Assembly: GCA_047605685.1 (NCBI GenBank)
Contig: JASGFF010000036.1
Location: forward strand, 1-24,539
Reading direction: 5' to 3'
Length of the DNA: 24,539 bases
Source of the DNA: JAUASV01 sp047605685
GTDB lineage: Bacteria; Actinomycetota; Actinomycetes; Actinomycetales; Microbacteriaceae
A program made the translations under genes and the position numbers. Shown here piece by piece: positions 14,776 through 23,700 of this stretch (its first letter is position 1; the number at the start of each line of letters is the position of its first letter). The notes under the pieces are model-generated. The model made no database searches and had not been told where the DNA came from. It saw nothing but the letters and a program-made list of their open reading frames with translations.

Positions 14776-16149
14776 ATGTCCCTCGACACCGCCGCCCCCG
14801 TGACGACGGGCACCGACCGGCTCACGGCGATCACGACGACCTTCCGCGGCGGGAGTCGCGAGACCACCGAGCGCTCGACGCCGTTCGAGCCCGACGAGGG
14901 CGCCGAGTTCTTCGTCGTCAACGTGCATCCCGAGATCCGATACCAGACGATCCGCGGCTTCGGCGGCGCCATCACCGAGTCCGCGGGCTACGCCCTGGCG
15001 CGGATGAGCCCGGAGCGCCAGCAGCAGATCCTCGACGCCTACTTCGGCCCCGCGGGCAACCGCTACTCGGTCGTGCGCAGCCACATCGACAGCTCCGACT
15101 TCTCGCTCGGCACCTACGAGGCGGTGCCCACCGACGACCCGAGCCTGGAGAGCTTCTCGCTCGAGCGCGACGAGCGCTACCTGCTGCCGCTGCTGCGGCG
15201 CGCCCAGGAGCGGCGGGGTGCGCCGCTGGAGGTGATGCTCTCGCCGTGGTCGCCGCCGGCCTACATGAAGACGAACGGCTCGCGCGTCCGCGGCGGCTCG
15301 CTGCGGCCGGAGTACCGCGAGCGCTGGGCGCGCTATCTCGCGCGCTACGTGGCCGAGTACCGCGCCCTCGGCTTCGACGTCAACCGCATCACCGTGCAGA
15401 ACGAGCCCGACGCCAGCCAGGCCTGGGACAGCTGCCGGTTCACCGCCGATCAGGAGCGGGTGTTCCTGCGCGACTTCCTGCACCCGGCGCTCGTCGCGGC
15501 CGGGCTCGACGGCATCGGCGTGCACATCTGGGACCACAACAAGGAGCGCATGTACGAGCGCGCCGTCGCCGTGCTCGACGACGAGACCCTGCCGCTCGTG
15601 GCCGGGGTGGCCTTCCACTGGTACACCGGCGACCACTTCGACGCGCTGCGACTGGTGCGCGAGCGCTTCCCCGCGCTCGACCTCGCCTTCACCGAGGGCT
15701 GCGTCGAGTACTCGCGGCTCGGCACCGACCAGCTGGCCAACGCCCAGATGTACGCGCACGACATCATCGGCAACCTCAACGCGGGCATGAACCTGTTCCT
15801 GGACTGGAACATCGTGCTCGACGAGCGCGGCGGCCCCAACCACGCCGACAACTTCTGCGAGGCGCCGATCATGTGCGACCCGGCCACCGACACGGTGGAG
15901 GTCAAGCTCTCTCACTGCTACATCGGGCACTTCAGCCGGCACATCCAGCCCGGCGCGCGCCGGATCGCGACGTCGTCGTTCTCCTCCCGCATCGAGCTCG
16001 TCGCCGTGCGGAACCCGGACGCGACGATCGTGATCGTCGCGATGAACCCGGGCGAGGAGGATGTCGCGGCGCGCGTGCGCCTGGGCGGGCGGCTGGCGTC
16101 GCTGCACCTGCCGCCGCAGTCGATCAGCACGGCCGTTACCGCTCCGTGA
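14776..16149 (+). CDS. Cytoplasmic GH30-family glycoside hydrolase (glucosylceramidase-like)
   Basis: A 457-residue enzyme without a signal peptide. ATG 14776 follows AGGAAA at suitable distance. It reads as clan-A GH30: IRGFGGAITES early, SPWSPPAYMKTNG, the acid/base Glu210 in TVQNEPD, HWYTGDHFDALR and the nucleophile Glu307 in FTEGCVEY. GNLNAGMNLFLDWNIVLDERGGPNH and IGHFSRHIQPGARRIATSSF closely follow the glucosylceramidase-type pattern. The C-terminal beta domain (LVAVRNPDATIVIVAMNPG) ends in the QSIST signature. GH30 enzymes retain configuration and act on beta-glucosides, beta-1,6-glucans or beta-xylosides depending on subfamily; the exact one cannot be set by eye. Its position as last gene of the import unit says it hydrolyses the imported oligosaccharide. 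Confidence 0.9.
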   Translation: MSLDTAAPVTTGTDRLTAITTTFRGGSRETTERSTPFEPDEGAEFFVVNVHPEIRYQTIRGFGGAITESAGYALARMSPERQQQILDAYFGPAGNRYSVVRSHIDSSDFSLGTYEAVPTDDPSLESFSLERDERYLLPLLRRAQERRGAPLEVMLSPWSPPAYMKTNGSRVRGGSLRPEYRERWARYLARYVAEYRALGFDVNRITVQNEPDASQAWDSCRFTADQERVFLRDFLHPALVAAGLDGIGVHIWDHNKERMYERAVAVLDDETLPLVAGVAFHWYTGDHFDALRLVRERFPALDLAFTEGCVEYSRLGTDQLANAQMYAHDIIGNLNAGMNLFLDWNIVLDERGGPNHADNFCEAPIMCDPATDTVEVKLSHCYIGHFSRHIQPGARRIATSSFSSRIELVAVRNPDATIVIVAMNPGEEDVAARVRLGGRLASLHLPPQSISTAVTAP

Positions 16150-16168
16150 CCCCGCCGGGGCGGCGGGG
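16150..16168 (+). terminator. GC-rich hairpin directly after the first GH30 gene
   Basis: CCCCGCC (16150-16156), a 5-base loop and GGCGGGG (16162-16168) form a perfect 7-bp stem starting at the base after the stop codon. No T-run follows. It separates the importer/GH30 unit from the promoter region of the next unit and could stop or reduce readthrough. Confidence 0.5.
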
Positions 16169-16195
16169 ATGCTACGGTGGCTCCCGTCCCAATTC

Positions 16196-16212
16196 GTTAA
16201 AGTTTTGGACAA
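16196..16212. promoter_or_regulatory. Putative ROK operator, copy 2, upstream of the GH30 lipoprotein gene
   Basis: GTTAAAGTTTTGGACAA matches the site at 11637-11653 at 13 of 17 positions, including the whole right half TTGGACAA. It lies in an A/T-rich patch 25 bases before the ATG at 16238. A -10-like TAGGAT (16214-16219) abuts it, so binding would block the promoter. GGAG at 16224-16227 is the ribosome binding site. No other copy was noticed in the window. Confidence 0.6.
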
Positions 16213-16237
16213 TTAGGATCAACGGAGATCATCCCCG

Positions 16238-17725
16238 ATGAGAACCACACGCACTGTCGCGGTGACGTCCCTGGGCCTTGCCCTGGGCGCCCTCCTGCTC
16301 GCCGGCTGCACGGCGAGCGCCCCCGACTACGTCGAGGTGTACACGACGACCGGCACGAAGTCCGCCCTGCTCGCCCGGCAGACGGACCTGCCGGTGAGCT
16401 CCGAGCCCGGCGACGGCGACGTCGACGTCACGGTCGACCGCGACCAGCAGCTGCAGCAGATCGACGGCTTCGGCGCGGCGATGACGCACTCCTCGGCCAC
16501 GGTGCTCATGGCGCAGAGCGCCGAGATCCGGCAGCAAATCCTCGAGCAGCTGTTCTCGCCCACCGAGGGAGCCGGCTTCTCGATGCTGCGGGTGCCCATC
16601 GGCACCTCCGACTACGCCGGCCTCGTCGACGGGGTGGCCGAGCACTACACCCTCGACGACATGCCCGAGGGCGAGACCGACCCGGGGCTCGAGCACTTCA
16701 GCATCGCGAACGACGAGGCCGCCCTCATCCCGGCGCTGCAGCAGGCGCTCGCCGTGAACCCCGAGCTGAGCATCATCGCCTCGCCGTGGAGCGCGCCGGC
16801 CTGGATGAAGACCACCGAGAGCCTCTACTCCGGGAGCCTCATCGAGGGGGACGAGGACGTCTACGCCGACTACCTGGTGCGCTTCGTCGAGGAGTACCAC
16901 GAGCAGGGCATCGACATCGATTACCTCACGATCGCCAACGAGCCGCTGCTCGCCTCGCGCAGCTACCCGGTGATGGAGATGGGCGAGTACCAGGAGCTCG
17001 CCGTCATCCAGGCGCTCGGACCCAAGCTCGAGGCCGCCGGCTTCGGCGACGTTGGCGTGCTCGCCTACGACTTCAACTTCGGCGACTCGACGTCGAGCAT
17101 CGCGACGAGCTACATCGACACCATCCTCGGCGACGCGGATGCCGCGCAGTACACGGCCGGCGTGGCGTTCCACGGCTACGAGACCGAGGGCATCGACGTG
17201 TTCGGGCAGGGCTTCCAGTACGTCGCCGACAACTACCCGGACAAGAAGGCGCTCGTCACCGAGATCGCCGAGGGCACCTGGAGCCGCGACTTCGCCTCCA
17301 ACCTCAGCTACGCGCTGGCCAACATCGTGCTCGGCCCGCTGAACTACTCCTCCACCGGGGCGCTGTACTGGAACGCCGTGCTCTACGACGACGGCACCCC
17401 CGACCTCGGCGGCGCCGGCACGAGCCTCGGCGTCATCTCGGTGTCCGAGGACGGCGGCGGCTACTCGAAGAGCTCCGCCTACTACGCGATGGCGCAGATC
17501 TCGCGCTTCCTCGGCACCGAGGACGGCGGTCGGGCCCGGCTGGTCTACAGCGAGTCCTCCTCGCCCGAGGTGTACGCCGCGGCGATCCAGCGCCCCGACG
17601 GCAGGCTCGCGATCGTCGTGGTCAACACGAGCGCCTCCTTCGCCGACAGCGTCAACGTCGTCGTCGGCGACTCGAGCTTCACGACCGACATCCCCGCCCA
17701 GAGCGTCTCCACTTTCCTGTACTAG
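16238..17725 (+). CDS. Exported GH30-family glycoside hydrolase lipoprotein
   Basis: A 495-residue exported enzyme. The signal peptide MRTTRTVAVTSLGLALGALL is followed by the lipobox LLAGC with Cys24, so the protein should be tethered to the outer face of the membrane. GH30 landmarks: QQIDGFGAAMTHSSA, SMLRVPIGTSDYA, YTLDDMPEGETD followed by FSIANDE, ASPWSAPAWMKTTESLYSGS, acid/base Glu235 in TIANEPL, FHGYE and nucleophile Glu342 in LVTEIAEG. The C-terminal beta-sandwich ends with PAQSVSTFLY. The YTLDD, PWSAPAWMK and GSL pattern belongs with the glucosylceramidase and endo-beta-1,6-glucanase branch and not with the glucuronoxylanase branch, but this is a judgement by eye. It probably releases oligosaccharides for the upstream importer. 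Its own operator-like site and a 13-base gap to the giant gene suggest these two form a unit. Confidence 0.9.
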   Translation: MRTTRTVAVTSLGLALGALLLAGCTASAPDYVEVYTTTGTKSALLARQTDLPVSSEPGDGDVDVTVDRDQQLQQIDGFGAAMTHSSATVLMAQSAEIRQQILEQLFSPTEGAGFSMLRVPIGTSDYAGLVDGVAEHYTLDDMPEGETDPGLEHFSIANDEAALIPALQQALAVNPELSIIASPWSAPAWMKTTESLYSGSLIEGDEDVYADYLVRFVEEYHEQGIDIDYLTIANEPLLASRSYPVMEMGEYQELAVIQALGPKLEAAGFGDVGVLAYDFNFGDSTSSIATSYIDTILGDADAAQYTAGVAFHGYETEGIDVFGQGFQYVADNYPDKKALVTEIAEGTWSRDFASNLSYALANIVLGPLNYSSTGALYWNAVLYDDGTPDLGGAGTSLGVISVSEDGGGYSKSSAYYAMAQISRFLGTEDGGRARLVYSESSSPEVYAAAIQRPDGRLAIVVVNTSASFADSVNVVVGDSSFTTDIPAQSVSTFLY

Positions 17726-17738
17726 AAGGCTGCGAACC

Positions 17739-20700
17739 GTGAACCGCAAGACAATCCTCATCGTCGCCGGCAGCGTCGCCGGCGCCGGGCTCGTCGCCGG
17801 CGGCGTCGCCCTGGCGATGCACCACCCCGCCGCCTCGCAGCAGTACGTCGCGGCGAGCGCGAGCGAGCTCGAGATCGTGCAACGCGGCACCCAGAGCTAC
17901 GACGTGAGCTTCGCCGTCACCGACGCTCTCGCGGCCGCCGCGGGCTCCCTGCAGGTGTGGCTCGGCGACGACCCCGACAGCGTCCAGAGCGCCGAGGAGG
18001 TCGACTACACGCTCGACGGCGACCGGGTGACGCTCGCGACGACACAACTGACCCCCGGCGACCACTTCCTGCGGATCGAGGCGGGGCAGCAGAGCGCCTT
18101 CGCGACCGTGACGATCCCCGACATGGCGCCGCACGTCTGGATGGACGAGGACGTGCCCACCATCGAGTTCGACGAGTCGAGCGACTCCTCGTGGAGCTCC
18201 TACGTCGACCCCGAGGGCAAGAGCGTCTACCGCAGCGCGAGCGACAGCTTCGACGACTCCGCGCAGCCGCTCGCCGAGGACCTCGCGATCACCGAGACCA
18301 GCTACCGGGTCGACGGCGCCGAGGAGGCACTGCCGTACTACTACCTGGTCTTCACCGGGCACGACGGCGACTCGACGTTCGTCTCCTCGCCGCTGTTCGC
18401 GAGCGCGACGCAGGGACAGCTCTCCGTCGAGCTCGACGACGACACCGGCACTCCGCGCTACGTCATCAGCGGCTTCCTCGCCGCCCGACAGGGCGACGTT
18501 GAGCGCAGCCTGAGCCTGCGCGTCGGCAACTACGACGCCGCCGATCCGTCGTCGACGTTCGTCGTCGACAACAGCAGCGACTCCGCCGACAGCGGCGACT
18601 TCCGCTTCGAGGTGGACGCCACCGAGCTCGAGGCCGGCTACAACGACCTCGCCGTGTTCCTCACCGAGGACGGCTCCTCGCTCGAGTGGTCGCTCGACGC
18701 CACCGGGGTCGACCTGAGCCAACGGCTCGTCTCGGGCGAGAGCGTCTTCGGCATCCGTCGCGCGGAGGCGCTGCAGCTGACCCGCCTCGACCTGCCCTAC
18801 GAGGCGCTGGACGTGGACCTCGTGGCTGGCGGCGACACCGCGCTGCTCGAGATCGGCGGCACGTTCACGGCCGACGCCGCGACGGTCGGCTACCAGCTCG
18901 TCGTCAAGGAGTCCGGCGGCGAGCAGCACGTCGCCGTCGACCGGGACGCCACGGCGAGCGGCTTCGCTTTCACCCTCGACCTCGCCGCGCTCGAGCGGTC
19001 CGCCGTCTGGTACGACGTCGAGTTCCTCGACCCGGACAGCGGCGACAGCACGCCGATCTCCACGCTCTCGGTCGACGACATGAGCCAGTGGGTGCGCACC
19101 GGCGACCGCACCTACGCCTTCGCCGACTACGACGGCCTGCTCAAGGTGTTCTTCGAGAACGTCCCCTTCGCCGATGTCGCCGTCCGGCTGGCGACCGTGG
19201 ACGGCGAGCCCTCGCTCGTGGCCACCGGCGACCTCGTCGACGTGAGCGCCGACGACGCCTACCTGCGGCTGGCCAGCGGCGACGACGTGCTCCTCGACGT
19301 GCCGAACACGAGCACCGTGAGCGGCCGGTTCCGCTTCGTCGCCGACCTCGACGAGCTCGAGACCGAGGGCACCTGGTACGACGTGCTGTTCCTGGTGGGG
19401 TCCGAGGACCGCACCGTCGACATCCCCTCGAGCGCCGCCGACCTCGACGACACGCTCACCGCCCATCACCGGGTCTTCGGGCTGCGCGACTGGGACGACC
19501 AGCTCAAGGTCACATTCGACGCGGTGCCCGGCACCGTCGACGTCGTCTCCGCCTCGATCGTGGACTCCGACGGCGTGCCCACGCTGCTCGTCACCGGCAC
19601 CCTCGACCGGGTGAGCGCCGCCGACGTCTACCTGCGGGTGCGCTCCGGCGACGAGGTCTACGACGTCGCCAACAGCGCCGACGCGGACTCGGGTAGGGCG
19701 AGGTTCGCACTCGACCTGTCCCAGCTGACCGTGCGGGACGCCTGGTACGACGTGCTCGTCGGCGTGACCTCCGAGGGCACCCTCACCGACCTGAGCACGG
19801 ATGTCGCGGACCTCGGCCAGAGCCTCACCGTCGGAGCCCGGCTCTACGCCTTCCACGAGTGGGACGAGCAGCTCAAGGTCGCCTTCGGCGCCGCCCCCGT
19901 GCTGCTCACGCCCACGAGCGCCACCATCGGCGCCGTCGCCGGCGTGCCCACGCTCACGGTGACCGGCGGCTATTCGGGCACGACCGGGGATGATCTGTTC
20001 CTGCGCATTCGCACGAGTGCGCAGACCGTCGACGTCGCCAACACCGCGACGGCCGCGGGCGTCTTCGCCTTCTCCTACGACCTGTCGCAGCTGACCGAGG
20101 CCGGCGTCTGGTACGACCTGCTCGTCGGGGTGACGTCCACCGGGCAGCTCGAGGACCTCGACCAGGGCGTCGCCGACCTGAGCCAGAGCCTCGCCCTCGG
20201 CGGCCGCAGCTACGGCTTCGAACAGTACGACGGCGACCTCAAGGTGACGTTCACCGCCACGCCCGTCGTGACGAGCGTCACGGCCGCGACGATCGCCGAC
20301 GTGGACGGGGTGCCCACGCTCACGGTGACCGGCGGCTACTCGGGCACGACCGGGGACGACCTGTTCCTGCGCATCCGCACGAGCGCGCAGACCGTCGACG
20401 TCGCCAACACCGCGACCGCCGACGGTCAGCTGCTGTTCCGCTACGACCTGTCGCAGCTGACCGAGGCCGACGTCTGGTACGACCTGCTCGTCGGGGTGAC
20501 GTCCACCGGGCAGCTCGAGGACCTCGACCAGGGTGTCGCCGACCTCGACGGGACGCTCGAGACCGGCGGCCGCAGCTACGCGTTCCACGAGTGGGACGGC
20601 GACCTCAAGGTCGCGTTCTCCGACGTCGCCGTCGCCGTCACCGCGACGGCCGCCGAGATCGTCGACGTCGACGGCGTCGCCACCCTGCGCGTCACCGGCA

Positions 20701-23700
20701 CCGTGTCCGGCACCGGCAACGACGACGTCTACCTGCGGGTGCGCTCCGGCTCGGAGGTCTACGACGTCGCCGACACCGCGACCGACAGCGGGACGGCGCT
20801 GTTCGAATTCGACGCCGCACAGCTGAGCACCGCGGGCACCTGGTACGACCTGCTCGTCGGTGTGACCTCCACGAGCGAGCTCACCGACCTCCCCTCCGAC
20901 ATCGCCGACCTCGACACGAGCGTCACGGCATCCGGCCGCGCCTACGGCTTCCACGAGTGGGACGGCGCGCTCAAGATCAGCTTCGACGACGTGACCATCG
21001 ACCAGGAGATCGTCTCGGCCGAGCTCCTCGACCTCGACGGCGTGCCGACGCTGCGGGTCACCGGCACCGTCACCGGCACCTCGAACAGCGACGTGTTCCT
21101 GCGGGTCCGCACCGGCTCCTGGACGCTCGACACCGGGAACACCGCCACCGACACCAGTGCCGTGCTCTACGACGTGGACCTGTCGCAGCTCACCGAGGCC
21201 GGCACCTGGTACGACCTGCTCGCCGGCGTGACCTCCTCGGGCGGCCTGACCGACCTGAGCACCGCCGTCGTGAGCGACATGAGCCAGAGCGTCGCCGCGG
21301 ACGACCGAAGCTACTCGTTCCAGGAGTGGTCGGGCGCCCTCAAGGTGACGTTCGCCGACACCACGCCCGCCGCGACCGTGACCTCGGCGGCGATCACCGA
21401 CGAGGACGGCGCGCCCGTGCTCGGCATCGACGGCACGATCGCCAACACCACCGCCGACGACGTGTACCTCGAGATCGCCACGAGCGCGCAGACCATCGAC
21501 GTGGCGAACTCCTCCACCGACGACTCGGTGCTGCGGTTCGACTACGACCTGTCCCAGCTGACCGAGGCCGGCACCTGGTACGACCTGCTCATCGGCATCA
21601 CCTCCACGGGCGAGACCGCGGAGATCGCGACATCCGTCGCCGACCTCGACACGAGCCTCACGATCGACGCGCGCAGCTACGCCTTCCAGTCCTGGTACGA
21701 CGTGCTCAAGATCTCCTACGAGGACGTCACCCTCGGCGAGGGGGAGTCGCTGCTGCTCGACATCGGCCCCACCGGCGGCAGCAACGGCAACGCGACCACG
21801 AGCCCGGACACGAACGGCAACACCTGGAACAACCTCGGTTGGGACGACACGAGCGGCAACACCGTGACGAACGGCTACTCGCAGTCGCTGCTCACGACGA
21901 CCGGGGGCACCGAGACCAGCACGGCCGTGAGCCTCACGAGCAGCAATTGGCTCAGCAACGGCATCAACACCGGCGGCCTGCTCGCCCCCGACCCCTCGCT
22001 GCTCGGCGAGCTCGCCGTCGCCACCGCCACCCAGGACTTCTTCTTCGTGCAGTCGAGCGGCACCGCGATGCTCACGGTGAGCGGCCTCGATCCGGACCGG
22101 CTCTACGACCTGTCGTTCTTCGGCACCCGCAGTGCCACCGACACCCGGCAGACGACGTACACGGTCACCGGCAGCACGGAGGCGCAGTCGGCGCTGCTGA
22201 CGACGTCCGGCACCGGGATCGGCACGGGCTCCTACAACGGCAACAACGACACGATCGCCACGATCTCCGCGGTGCAGCCGACCACCGACGGGGAGCTGTC
22301 GGTGACGGTGACGGCCACGACCGGCGGCTACGGCTACCTCGGCATCCTCCAGATCACCGGCGGCGAGGCGGTGGAGCAGGTGCCCTCCGAGCTGTCCCGC
22401 TGGGTCTCGCAGGACGACGCCGACCCGCTCGCGAGCGACAGCGTGCTGTTCGTCGGCTCCTCGAGCATCCGCCGCTGGGAGACGCTCACCCAGGACTTCG
22501 CCGACTACAACGTCATCCAGCGCGGCTGGGGCGGCGCCTGGTTCACCGGCGTCAACGACTACGCCCCCTGGGTGGTCTGGCCCTACCAGCCCAAGGCGAT
22601 AGTGATGTGGGCGGGCACCAACGACCTCAACGGCGGGCAGAGCGCCGCGAGCGTGCTCGCCGAGTACCAGGAGTTCGTCGGCAACCTGCAGAGCTACCTG
22701 CCGGACACCGACTACTTCTGGATCAGCATCACGCCGACACCGGGCAACAGCGCCCTCGACGACGTGCGCCACGAGACCAACGCCCTCATCAAGGCACAGG
22801 TGGACGCCGACGCCACCGGCAAGCTGCACTACATCGACATCGCGACGGACCTCGAGCAGATCCGCGACAGTGACCCGGAGCTGTTCACCTCGCTGTACGT
22901 CGACGATCTGCACCTCAGCCGGACCGGCTACGCCACGTGGCTCAGCTATGTGCGCCCCGCCCTCGAGGCGACGGTGGCGCCGAACAAGAGCTACGCGGCC
23001 AACGCCGACACGCTGCAGGACGGCGAGAAGCTGCTGTTCGACTTCGGCACCAGCGACACGACGAGCGGCGACGCCACCACCGGCGCCGACGCCAACGGCA
23101 ACCACTGGAACAACTGGGTCGACACCGGCGGCGGCGGCCTGGTGAACGTCGGCGAGCACATCACCGGACTGGTCGACAGCACCGGCCGCGACACCGGCAT
23201 CGGCATGACGATCTCCGGTGGCTTCCAGGCCAACGGCAAGCAGACCGGCTATGTGAGCAGCCCCTCGAGCGCGCTGCTCGGCGACCTGGCCGTCGGCACC
23301 GCGACGGAGGACTACTTCTACTCCAGCGCGGACGGCATCTGGGGCGGCGGCAGCGACGACGTGCCGGGCGGCATCATGATGACCGGCCTCGATCCCGACC
23401 AGAGCTACACGTTCCACTTCTTCGGCTCCCGGGCCGCCACCGAGACCCGCATCACCGAGTACGCCGTCTACGGCGCCACCTCGGGATCGGCCGAGCTGCA
23501 GACGAGCGGCACCGGCATCAGCGCCGACGGCACCGGTGACGCCAACGACAGCAGCATCGCCGTGATCTCCGACATCCAGCCGGACGAGTACGGTCAGGTC
23601 TGGATCGACCTGACGCTCATCGAGGGCTCGTACACCCACCTGAACGCCATGGAGGTGTACGCCGGGAGCGACTCGTCGGACGACTCGTCCTCGGACGACT

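Noticed and set aside
12757..16212. A 1151-codon minus-strand open frame opposite the importer and first GH30 gene
   Set aside because: It crosses four plus-strand genes with clear family motifs and encodes low-complexity His/Arg/Glu/Gly-rich sequence typical of antisense shadows.
16150..16237. Riboswitch or structured leader before the GH30 lipoprotein
   Set aside because: Only a short GC hairpin and an A/T-rich operator-like patch are visible; the likely transcript leader is too short for an aptamer.
13203..16241. A 1012-codon plus-strand open frame overlapping both permeases and GH30
   Set aside because: It is in a different frame from three well-supported genes and is Arg/Ala/Pro/His-rich without motifs.
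17679..23639. A 1986-codon open frame on the minus strand opposite the giant gene
   Set aside because: The plus-strand frame has a signal segment, regular repeats and SGNH motifs. The antisense frame is a Gly/Val/Asp/Arg-rich mirror of GC-rich codons with no recognisable domain; in such GC-rich DNA, stops in this phase are rare.
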